Part shown: positions 1 through 10,870 of the stretch, piece after piece | Layout of the letters: every line of letters starts with the position of its first letter | Position numbering within the stretch: position 1 is the stretch's first letter | Assembly: GCA_947247005.1 (NCBI GenBank) | Contig: OX365950.1 | Coordinates: 11,978,720-12,042,719 of the forward strand | Direction of reading: 5' to 3' | DNA length: 64,000 nt | From: Spisula solida | Lineage: Eukaryota; Mollusca; Bivalvia; Venerida; Mactridae | Translations under genes and position numbers: made by a program | Notes under the pieces: generated by a model | Databases searched by the model: none | Told to the model about the DNA's origin: nothing | What the model saw: the letters and a program-made list of their open reading frames with translations, nothing else

Positions 1-194
1 GTAGTATTTGCATCTCCAACAACCAATTACCAACCCGTCATTAGTGGACGGGTCATTTATATCTTTGGATCGGTTAATTTCGGTTAATTCGTCAAAGAAA
101 GCATAATTATGGTTCCTTATGATTTCGTGTCAACTTAGTACATGATACTAATAGTTACCTACGGTAATTTAGTTTGAACACCAAAAACATTGGT
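1..194. repeat. 194-bp direct repeat, copy A
   Basis: Bases 1-194 recur exactly at 742-935 (offset 741). The match ends in both copies at the same base, just after a shared ccaaaaacattggt. Because copy A starts at base 1, the repeat may extend left of the window. No inverted termini are visible. It could be one unit of a longer ~741-bp tandem duplication or a short LTR-like repeat; the sequence does not decide. Confidence 0.9.
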
Positions 195-204
195 AAAAAC
201 ATTG

Positions 205-490
205 TAAATTGTTGTGACCCCTGTTTCGAACAAAGACATTAGAAATATAAGTTGTTGTGACCCCTGTTTCGAACAAAGACATTAGAAATGTAAGTTGTTG
301 TAACCCCTGTTTCGAACAAAGACATTAGAAATATAAGTTGTTGTGACCCCTGTTTCGAACAAAGACATTAGAAATGTAATTTGTTGTGACCCCTGTTTCG
401 AACAAAGACATTAGAAATGTAAGTTGCTGTGCCCCTGTTTCGAACAAAGACATTAGTAATGTAAGTTGCTGTGATCCCTGTTAGGAACTT
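205..490. repeat. 43-bp minisatellite, about 6.5 units
   Basis: Units containing gtgacccctgtttcgaac start near 211, 254, 297, 340, 383, 426 and 469, a 43-bp period. The first five are nearly identical and the last two are diverged. A further degenerate unit (gtgaccctgttgtcaaac) lies near 656-700, so the array was once longer. It sits between the two 194-bp direct repeats. Confidence 0.9.
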
Positions 491-741
491 GTACCCTCGT
501 AAAGTAATAGTTAGTTTCCAGGTTTAATAAAGAGTCCCATTGGAACTTATGTCGACTTAAGTCATATGATAGATGATATTCGCCTGTAATACCATCTACA
601 GTACTGAGCCGCCGCTCCACTACAGAGCCCATCTGGGAGGTATGATTCTATTTTGGTGTGACCCTGTTGTCAAACAAGAACAATAGTAATGTAATAATTT
701 GTTTCCTTGGATAAGTATGATAGGTTTGATTAAGAGGTCCA

Positions 742-935
742 GTAGTATTTGCATCTCCAACAACCAATTACCAACCCGTCATTAGTGGACGGGTCATTTA
801 TATCTTTGGATCGGTTAATTTCGGTTAATTCGTCAAAGAAAGCATAATTATGGTTCCTTATGATTTCGTGTCAACTTAGTACATGATACTAATAGTTACC
901 TACGGTAATTTAGTTTGAACACCAAAAACATTGGT
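742..935. repeat. 194-bp direct repeat, copy B
   Basis: This is an exact copy of 1-194. It is preceded by a stretch near 721-741 that weakly resembles 520-540 (ggtttaataaagagtccc versus ggtttgattaagaggtcc), which fits tandem duplication with later divergence of the middle. Sequence to the right of 935 is unique. Confidence 0.9.
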
Positions 936-3900
936 CTTTATAGCGAATTGGTATTTTAATCAAACCACTTTTGTTCTCAAATAAAGGGTTGTTTAAATTG
1001 CAGATTCCGCATGATTTGAGAATAACAGAAGTGGTCTCATTAGCGGAACAGTACTGTATCAACGGTTCCTTAATGACTGTGTAAAACTTCAAACCGCTAT
1101 AAAACCGTTTCTATATGTATAAAGATCATACAACAAAATAATGTGCTGTTGGGGAACTAAGGACTTAAAATCAATCATAAAAGCAGAATTAACATGTGAC
1201 AAGATTCTTTTTTTTTTTGAATATATAATCTGAAGAAGATGGGTATATAGAAGTTATTATAAGAACTTCGGAACTCTGGTACTTTCGGGTACCTTGCAGC
1301 TAGTCTTTGAATGTTTGAATTTAAAAGCAGACTAAACGTTTACTTGAGACCACGTGACTATAAAATACATCCATATTAGCTAAAGCACCTTTAATAACGT
1401 AAGCACCATAATCCTTTCACAAGCAGTACGTATATGACTACGATACTAGTCCTTTATAGTTTAAAGCGTCTGTAAAATAGTTTATTAAGAACTGAGTATT
1501 CCATAATATTCACAGAGAAGTAAGAAATCACCTGCCAATGTTATATCTGCAAATTTACTCACTTCATTGCCACTCCTAGTCAAAGAATTTGAAAATTTAA
1601 TAGATAAATCTTATGTTTTCACATCATTAAAATAAAACACTCGATATTTCGATTACTTATCGTTATGTCCTGGTTTAACAAATACTCGTATTTATATAAA
1701 TGCTATAAGCGACAATTTAATCAATCATGTTATCTATGAAAGGTTAACAATGTTATCTGACTAAAAGTGTTAATCCAAATTTGCACAGAAACACATATTT
1801 AACTGAACGAAAATCACAGCGACATCAGCATAAAAGGTTGATATAAAAACATCCTTCATTACCGCAGTGTGAGAGGGATAAATAACATTACCACTAAATT
1901 ACACATGCAAAATTTATAAAGCAGACGACAACAACAACAAAAACAACAACAACAAACAGATCACCACATGCAGACGCATGCTGGGTATTAGATTATAAAC
2001 GAAGCGTGTAATGATCTGGATCAGAAAAACGCCTGAAACGTTGCGATGATTTTCGTACAACAAACTTTTCCCGCCAAGTTTTCAGCACCGTCTGCTTCGT
2101 ATCAGAATGGCCAAACGATGCTAACATGCTAAGTTGTAAATCTAAATCACTGTCTAGGATGATGAAAATAGATCCTGGACAAATCAAATTATGTTCCTCT
2201 TCGTTATTTCATTTTTATCGATTTACTTTTGGTCGTTGAATATGGAAGACATAAGTGTGCTAACAGAACAGATCTACGAGGTCCTGCTTGTGTGTATTTT
2301 TTTGCATAAACTTATTTAAGATTATATCTTTGTAACTTTCTCACATTTAGTCATAAATAAAATGGCGTCACATTGTCTTCGGCAAACTCCTCACAACAAA
2401 TTCAATACGTACACCCGTTAAGGGGAGGTAACTACTGCCTGGAGTTGTGACTGCAAACACGTTGTTGTTCGTCCATAAACATGTAACTATCATTTCACGT
2501 AGACAGCTCGCATGCGAACCAAAATTACTTGTCAGTAGCTCTTCTTCTTTGGATTACATTTCTTCTTGTTACTTTTAGATATGTTGTTTCTGGTTTCGAT
2601 TTAGACTACTAGAGGATGGCGACGGCAAATAGACATACCCACTTGTCACAGAAGAACATGGCCTGGTCTAGCATGTGGGTCAAAGTGGAGCACCACTGGT
2701 TGATAGCCAATAGTCTTAGCAACTGACCCATGGAGCAGGCCTGTACCATTAGCATTGCCATTAGGAAGAGAACAATAACTGAATAACTAGGTTTGTATGG
2801 ATGACAGAAGCACATTTAAGCTGTGCGTCACTTTGCAAACACACACACACCAGTCATGAAGTATGGTTAATAACATAGTATGCGCATTTGAAGTGATTTG
2901 ATTGGTGAACTTGAACATGACGTCATTTTTGTCGCTCTGATTCTCGATTTCATTACTATCTGTGCTGAATATCCATACCAATGTCAATTTTAAATTGTAA
3001 AACCCGAGAAAGTGTCGTAGGTGACACTATATGTATGGCATGGAGATAATGTATTACTACAAGCCGTTATGTATTTTCAATGAGAAATCTGGTATAAATA
3101 AGCGTTAAAAAATTCCTCTTGTAATATAAGACATTTATTGACAATAATTGTAATAGTCAGAGGCATCTTGTAGAATGGATTTTGATATACGATGCATGAC
3201 ACTGGAACTGATAGTGTTGGTAACTGAACTAGACAAAGTCAAGAAGTGCCGTCAATATAGCCAGCTTCTGTCCGATTACTAGTACAGATACTATCGGGAA
3301 TATGACTCCGTGTCGATTTGTCCATTAGGTCCCAATCTTCCAAAGCGAAACGTCAATAGAAATTTGAACTGTTTTCGATTAATTCTGAGTATGAGTTTTG
3401 GATACATCTCAAGTTGAAGTTTGGCTGTTATATATAAACTGCTGAGAAAAAAGTATGTGTTTGTAACAAACGGACAGACTAACAGACAGACGGACTGACA
3501 GAAGATCGGGGGAGTGGTTGCATCAAATATAATGTTTGTACTTGTCAAGGAATATAACAACGCTGTACAGCAATGTAGTTCAATGATGTTGCTGCGGTAA
3601 AGTTGTACTGTACTTTTTGTGGTGTTTATCTTCGGTAATCTGTTCATAATTACATCATTCAGCACTATAATAAACAAGCAATTTATCACTTCTGTTGGAC
3701 ATAATTCAATAATACGTTCATTTTGGCAAACTCGCCTAGTAGACACCTACCCAGTTAAACGTTGTTGATTGTTTAAATGTGCGGAATTAATTTCTGCGGG
3801 ATAACATCGACCCGCAAAAAAATAAAAAAATAAAGATTTCACGAAAACATGTTTTCAAATAAGGCTAATAACTATGCCAAAACTTGCTTTCAGAAACAAA

Positions 3901-4033
3901 CTTATATACAACGTCACAAACTGATAATCTGTCCCGGAAAGCTCCCATAATCACAACCAAAATACATAGAATCAAATTCCACACAAGTCTACACTCATTC
4001 ACTAGGCAACATACACAATGCTAGACTGAACTC
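936..4033. other. AT-rich non-coding stretch with small simple repeats
   Basis: I see no gene. There is an impure (AAC)n tract at about 1924-1958, a short CA run near 2839-2850 and an acagacagacgg-type run near 3470-3500. The largest open frame (minus strand, 3291-3746, 151 codons) crosses that simple run, has no recognisable domain and is probably chance. Confidence 0.6.
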
Positions 4034-4085
4034 ATGGACTGGACCTGTGGACTGGACCTGTGGACTGGACCTGTGGACTGGGCTA
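4034..4085. repeat. 13-bp tandem repeat, about 4 units
   Basis: The unit tggactggacctg repeats at 13-bp spacing from about 4035, and the last unit is diverged (tggactgggc). Confidence 0.85.
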
Positions 4086-5046
4086 ATGAACAGGACTCAT
4101 GTACCCAGATATTTGACCTCTGAGAACCATGCCGTTGCCATTTCAGAACTTCTGTCCTTCTGCGATAACATTAAGTCAAGTCAAAATTATTTATTGTAAG
4201 ATTTGGTTATACTAGAAACAAGTAAACATAAGCTATGTATAGCTTTTGACCGACAAGCATTTTGCCATATTTTCTTTACAAGCAAACAGTTCTAAACGCT
4301 ACTACATAATGAGAGTAATACGGTTTAGATACATGAATGCAAATTCACGAGCTTTGTATCAGGCAATGAAATTCCATTTACCACAGCATCACTCTAACAA
4401 CCTGTTAGAGAATTATGTCACCGTATGTCCCACGTTCCAGAAACACCAACAGTCTTCTTCCTTGCCAAAAATAATAAACAAACAACAGCAGAAATACCAC
4501 AATATGACAAACAACAAAGTGTCAGTAACCCGAATAATGTAAATGCTTTTTGTCTTTGTATGTTTCCTATATGATTTATATATTTTACCTTTGCTGTATA
4601 CATGCTACTTCTTCTACTTGAATGTTATCAATATCGGTTTTACACGGTAAGCTATTATGTCATGCACTGTTATGTAATGTTCGTTGGATGTAATATCTAT
4701 GTATACATATTTATAAATGTACAATTGTGTATTCATGGACACATGTTCAAAGATGCTGTATAGTGTACACTTCTTAATAATCTTTATCACATAACCCACG
4801 GTCCAGCAGTGCCGTAAAGCCGTGCCGTAAATATCGTTCGGCACTCCCAGAGTGTGCAACAAATTAGCCTGACGCGACGTAAGCCAATCCATGCATTGAT
4901 TGACCCATGACGTCAGGATAATACCAACGTCGTCATGACGTCGCGTTCGTTGTACCGCTAAATTGTGGCTGGAACCTATGCAGCGTACATCATCATTTTG
5001 AACGAATAGGAGCGTTCTCTAATGTTATGTGATAAATAGAATCTTA
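4086..5046. other. Non-coding stretch, nothing recognised
   Basis: Open frames of 60-98 codons on both strands overlap each other and look like chance. A CRE-like tgacgtca lies near 4909-4916 and a second tgacgtcg near 4937, in a short CpG-richer patch. No function is inferred. Confidence 0.5.
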
Positions 5047-5174
5047 CATGCGTGCTCATTACATACGAGTTTTATAAAACTCGTCGACAAAAACGATATA
5101 ACACTCGGCAAAGCCTCGTGTCATATCATTTTGTCCACTCGTTTAATAAAACTCTTATGTAATGAGCACTCATG
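5047..5174. mobile_element. Palindromic MITE-like hairpin element
   Basis: Left arm tgctcattacatacgag at 5053 pairs with right arm cttatgtaatgagca ending at 5168. Pairing continues inward through gagttttataaaactcg, and most of the ~116-bp core folds on itself around cggcaaagccg. The match also extends a few bases outward (catgcgtgctc versus catgagtgctc). No coding capacity and no clear target duplication. Such near-perfect palindromes are typical of non-autonomous foldback or MITE elements. Confidence 0.7.
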
Positions 5175-5190
5175 CAATATCCTCTATATC

Positions 5191-5272
5191 TGTTCTGTTT
5201 TGTTTTGTTCTGTTCTGTTCTGTTCTGTTCTGTTCTGTTCTGTTCTGTTCTGTTCTGTTCTGTTCTGGTCTG
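5191..5272. repeat. (TGTTC)n microsatellite
   Basis: About 16 pentamers, mostly tgttc with two tgttt interruptions near the start and one ggtc variant near the end. The long open frame through it on the plus strand (5029-5397) reads the repeat and is not evidence of a gene. Confidence 0.95.
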
Positions 5273-7300
5273 TAAGATATACTAGTAAACAGTACGACAA
5301 AAGAATACAGCCTTTATGCACCACTTCGAAAACATTTAGATATTTTCATTGCATTACATGTACAATTGTACTGGAAGAGCAGATAAAATATCTATGAAAT
5401 TATATGCATGTAGCACATTTGCTTCATTTTAACTTTCACATTTAGACAATGATGACAATAACAATTAACAAGAATGTAACTAAGCATTGAATATCAAATA
5501 TTGAAACCATCCGAGCTGTCGTAGTTCAATGATAAAAAGATTGCGTTCCTTACGAGTTTGAGTATGGCTATTTTCATTTCGACATTAGTTCTCTATTTTC
5601 CGTGTCATTTATTTAGAACTTCTAACAGGGGAAAAACTATTTTATATATAACATGATTGGTATAGGGTACGTATCTATAGATACAGATCCCATCTTTATA
5701 GGAGACAACTCATGAGTCTACTCTATATTCATAGGATTACTTCCCTTTGCACCATCAAACATTCTGTAGATAATCAAGTTGAAAATAAAATCTACCTCAA
5801 ATTGACAGTTATTATGTATGATTGATAAAATATGAATGATCTAATCGGTAGCAAGACTAGATATGTACCATGCAGAATTGTATATATTGATAAAGCATCG
5901 TCATGTTTTCATTGAGCCCATGTATACCCATTTGGACAACGAAGATGGTTATTTGCAATTACCCCCTTCCCCTTTAGTAATATGATAAGGTGCAAGGTGT
6001 CATTTAATGTGGGGTTCAGTATAAAGGCTTTCATGAAGCCTGTGTATATAATTATGTTTCCTGCGTGGGTAGCTAGACGCTGTCGTCGTTTCTATGTAGC
6101 TTTGCATTTCACTTGTGTGTACAAACATTGCAATATCATTACCTTGTGTTGTTTTCATTTTAAAGAAAAGGTCAGTGAAAAGCAATACCTTATTTACTAA
6201 TTAAGCTAAATACCTATCCACATGATTATTATATTTTATAATAAGACCATGATACGAGAAATTGTAATGTTTATGTACATAACATTTTGTAAACAAGTGA
6301 CTGACCTGATTAATCGATTTATACATTACAGTATATAATGTATTGCAAATTGTCATTGATTCGAACATTTGTGGGAGGTTTTTATGGTATAATATCGACA
6401 AGATAACGTAAGGGAGGCTCAGCCATCATAAATAAAACACACGTTGACCGATATTACATCTATACATCCTAGTATATGTTGTGTATACTGGTGGGAACAT
6501 AATCTTGACATTTGTTGATATACAATTTATGTAGGATAATAACACTTACATTTTGTATTATCATATTAGTTAAAAGGTGTATTGATTTACAAACCAATGT
6601 ATATTATATCTTTTAATTTATAATAAATTAATAAGATTGATGACATACATTATTCACTCACGACACCTCACTTCTGATGATATCAAGGGTTGAGAGAAGA
6701 GGAGAATTGGTCTGCATTTTAATGTTATAGCATCAGACACGTGTTATACCGATACCATATTTGGTATTTGGGATTAATGAATTGTAGCAAGTGATGGAAG
6801 CACAAAGTCGCGTAGCTTTAAAATAACAGCACACTGTGCAATATAAAACATTACAATTTTCGTTCTGCAATTACTTGAATATTTTGTTTATCTGCCAAAA
6901 CTTCTGAGTCACTGTTATCGTTTTCATCTTGAATGGCTTTGAAACTGTCTCTCATGTGTGTGGGCATAATTCTAGACAATTTCCACAAACAAACACGCCT
7001 TCTCATAAACACTGGTTGTTTATCCTGACATAAAAAAGTAACAATATTTGAAATGGAATTATCTATGTGTTTGTGCGCATGCGTGTGATTGCCAGACAAG
7101 AGAATAAAGTGCATATTGTCAGACACCCACAATAACAACACTATATAACACTGATAACACCACAAACAACATCTCGGTCAGACAAACTACATAATCCTAT
7201 CTGTAATGGTGAGGTCACACTACACCGTCACCGTTATCATAATAAATTATAATTACAACAACATATGCTGAGTTATATATGAGCATTTTTTCCAAAACGT
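5273..7300. other. Non-coding stretch; one possible tRNA-like relic
   Basis: No gene recognised. At 5514-5572 there is a tRNA-like arrangement: gtagttcaatgata resembles a Pol III A box and gagtttgagtatg a decayed B box about 30 bases later. This could be an old SINE head, but the match is weak and no tail is recognisable. Remaining open frames are short and unremarkable. Confidence 0.35.
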
Positions 7301-7334
7301 TGACATACGCTGACATACGCTGACATACGCTGGT
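7301..7334. repeat. 10-bp tandem repeat, 3 units
   Basis: tgacatacgc is repeated three times, followed by a diverged tggtatgac. Confidence 0.85.
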
Positions 7335-7362
7335 ATGACTTAAAACAACAAAAGTGGTATTT

Positions 7363-7712
7363 GATGTAATTTGTTTCTGAGAAAGCTAAAAAACTGTCAA
7401 CAAAAAGCTAAAAACAACCGTAAGTATTCTTTTCTTTGGTCGAATTTAATGGGACATCGTCGACTCTGAAGCCGAGAAAGTGAAGGTTCCATGCAACTGA
7501 ATGTTTCAACGAAATGTCATAGTTTCTGCTTGAAACCGATTCAACTACAGCTGTGGCGGTTTTGGGCAAAAACTGTGACCTATTGCACAAAAATACTAGA
7601 TTGCACGGAGAGTACTCATTCTCGTCTTGAGCGCCATAGATGTCTCGTTAAATTCGGTCGTCTTAAACTTTTTGTTGACAGATTTACTTTTCGTCGTTAG
7701 CCAAATATTACG
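7363..7712. mobile_element. Decayed long inverted-repeat element
   Basis: The left arm near 7395-7470 (ctgtcaacaaaaagctaaaa, then cgaatttaatgggacatc) matches the reverse complement of 7620-7690 (ctgtcaacaaaaagtttaag, then cgaatttaacgagacatc). Weaker similarity extends outward from 7363 and to about 7712. The left arm carries about 20 extra bases, starting gtaagtattc, that the right arm lacks. No transposase is visible, so this is probably a non-autonomous DNA element. Confidence 0.5.
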
Positions 7713-10525
7713 TCACGTGGTATAGCCACACTGAACAATCTGGAGTCTCCTTTAGGCCCGATCTCCCGAAACATCTCAATCTGAGCTCAATCTCAACTCA
7801 AATTTTGTCGTACTCTAAATTGGTATAACAAAACAGAAACATTATTCTGAGTTTATTACAGCAAATAGAATGGTAAACGAGATTAAAACCTATGTTTAAC
7901 GAACGGGCAACTGGAATAATTTTTCAAAAAACAAACTCGTATGATCGGCATGCTAGTACGTTGAACGTTTGCAAGTAACGTTATATATATGTTGTAGTGT
8001 AACCGTGACATAAGTAACGTAGCGGCAATGTTTACTACTCCCAGGCTGACAATACAACATAATATGTGTATCAGATATTGGTGAGAAAAGATTATTCATC
8101 TTAATAAATCATGTTGTAAGGTATTAAACTGGTGATAAACACCCTCGTCAAAATACCAAACAGATTACCACTGATTTCCCTATCTTATAACTGAAGTTTA
8201 ATAGTAGAAATACTTCGGAGTTCAACTGTAAGTTTGTGAAGTAAGCAAGTCTGTTAATTGGTTGTTAGATAAATTCGTAAGTACAATGGAACATCGGTTT
8301 CTCGAACAGGTTTGGTTCGAGCACCATAGAACCAGAGAACAGGTTAGTCGGTATCGGTACAATGGTGATTACAGTAGGAGTATAGAGCAGGTAGGCTCGC
8401 ACTATTTTCCGGTCCAAACGTAGTTAGATGCAAAACTTTAAACGGATCAAAATATCGGAAGAACACTACTTCGATATACCGCCTTAATACAATTTCGACA
8501 TTTTCTTTAAATGATCTATAGTATATACGCTAAAATCCCCATAGGGCTCTGCAAGGAGCGATAACCACGATATGTCTTATTTATCAAGTCACCGTTGATT
8601 TTATGCCCCAATTCCATCGTGGGCCTCAAGCACAACCTTCGGATCAGTAATGGCCACTTTGCCACCAACCCGTACATTGCTCCCGCGGGTCAATTTCTGT
8701 ACCATGTATCTCAAGGGGGTCGGGATAAATATTCATTTGTTAATATTCTGAATGCGCAGTGTACACCAAGTTGTTACTGCGCCATAAGACGTATACCTAT
8801 AATTTATTATGATATTTTCAGCCAATTTTCTTGTAATTCTACTAAGACTTTCTGGAAGAAATTGGCTTATTTACGGAGCGTTGGTGAACCCTGACCAGGT
8901 TTATTTCGGATCTATGAATACCAACTCAGCAGGAATATAGCAGGTATTGAAACACCTGCTGAAAGTAAAGTATAATTTACAGATGATGTTTCACACCCCC
9001 TGCACGTGTAGCACGTGCATATGCGCCAAGTTCGTCTTCACCATGACTCAATAAACTTGAGGGAAACTATGAATAATATGAATATTATACAAAGAGTGGA
9101 CGGAAGCTTTACGCTATTTGATTTCAGAAAAAGTTACTAAATGCATAAACACCGTCACGCCGCAGCCATTATTTGACCCGATCATACTGTTTTCTGAGTG
9201 ATCAGACATTATTGTTACATGTTCGGTCACATAGGAATATCTAATCCAGATGTCCGGACATATTACTTAATGTTTCAACTGCACTCTTATATTTACGTAT
9301 GTTGTTTCTAGAATTTAATTTATAATTTTTTTCTCATATGTACGAGTACTCGTAATTACAAAATATTGCACCGAAATGTGCTGGATAATGTTGTCATATA
9401 TATATGTCTTCTACAGCAATCATGCAGTAAGAGAGTTGTATAGCAACTGCGATCATTGTAGGTCTAAGTAGCAAGTTAGAAAATAATAATGACATATGTA
9501 AAAGTAATATACGCCGGTGAGCGTGAGAATAACACACATCAAAGAAACACTCAATATTTCTGAGCATCATGTTTTGTAACTCAAAATTTGATACGGGCCA
9601 AGAAATTTTCCATTTGAATATTTTGCAAACTGAATTAGATTGACTGGTAGAATTTTCTAAAAACATAATGCTACATCTGCAATATTGCAAACAAATAAAG
9701 ATTACTTCAAAAAATTTAATGTCTAAGTACTGATAAGCCCAACCCCATTAAAATGTTCATGCTGCATTCAAGCCTCTGTAGTAACAGACTTGTGGTTATT
9801 TTCTTGGCATTTTTGGGTCTTACACGATATGGTAATAAAACGGGATAAAAAATTCCATGTTTATCTAGCCACTTTGGCCCCCGCTAATAGGGCTTATCAG
9901 TTACCTGGAAAACGACGTCATTTTGGCAATGCGTATCAAATGCAAGACATCAAGTTTCGAAATTTAGCAGCAAATAAGATGATATTTTATTAATGGCACA
10001 GCGTTTTCTTCATCGGTTTTGTACATTTTACGTGAGGCGAACATCAAAATCGATTTCTTGGCCCTTAGCAAAGTTTCAGTAGTATAATATACGTACATGG
10101 AACATCATGATAAATAAAACAACAAACTGGAATCTAATTTTGAATCCTACATGTTCTTCACATAGTACTGAGGTTTTAACTTGACCCTCGACTTGACTTG
10201 ACCCTTGACCTTGCTATTTGTATAAAATAACAGCTGATATATTGCCTATATTTATATATAACCGAACTTTATTTCTGCGGGGCATAATCAAACCGCAGAA
10301 AACGCAGACATGAAAATCCGCATAATAAACCCACTATACGGCATCATATTTCACGGTACCAATATAATGCCCGTAATACAGTAAGCGAGGATGCGGCATA
10401 TCCCCTCTAACAGTTTTCAATCTGCGAATTTACCTTTTCATCGATATCTAGCTGTTGGTTTCTTTTGAAAATGAAAATTATTGCCATATTGGAATAGCTG
10501 TAACCTGACACGTGCTCTAGAAAAT
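7713..10525. other. Non-coding stretch, nothing recognised
   Basis: No gene, no tandem array and no clear terminal repeats were found. The patch at 8600-8720 is richer in C and G than its surroundings and has a 99-codon open frame, but that frame has no recognisable motif. Near 10261-10330, ctgcgg/ccgcag segments resemble decayed MITE ends. Confidence 0.45.
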
Positions 10526-10870
10526 TACAGAAAGTGAGTGTAATGACTGAAACGAAAGAAAAATACAGAAAGTGAGTGTAATGACTGAAACGAACAGAAA
10601 AATACAGAAAGTGAACTCGTAATGACTGAAACGAACAGAAAAGTACAGAAAGTGAACTCGTAATAACTGAAACGAACAGAAAAATACAGAAAGTGAGTGT
10701 AATGACTGAAACGAACAGAAAATTACAGAAAGTGAGTGTAATGACTGAAACGAACAGAAAAGTACAGAAAGTGAACTCGTAATGACTGAAACGAACAGAA
10801 AAGTACAGAAAGTGAGTGTAACGACTGAAACGAACAGAAAATTACAGAAAGTTTTCAGAATGACTGAAAT
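10526..10870. repeat. 38-41-bp minisatellite, about 8.5 units
   Basis: Units beginning tacagaaagtga start at 10526, 10564, 10603, 10644, 10685, 10724, 10763, 10804 and 10843. There are two classes: a gtgagtgtaatgac type (about 39 bp) and a gtgaactcgtaatgac type (41 bp). They are interspersed rather than in blocks. The last unit decays into flanking sequence. Confidence 0.9.

Noticed and set aside
1..935. LTR retrotransposon with 194-bp LTRs
   Set aside because: The 547-bp interior is a minisatellite plus unique sequence, with no primer-binding site, polypurine tract or gag/pol remnant, and TG...CA ends are not evident.
3291..3746. 151-codon minus-strand open frame
   Set aside because: It crosses an acagacagacgg-type simple repeat that removes stops; the rest has no recognisable domain.
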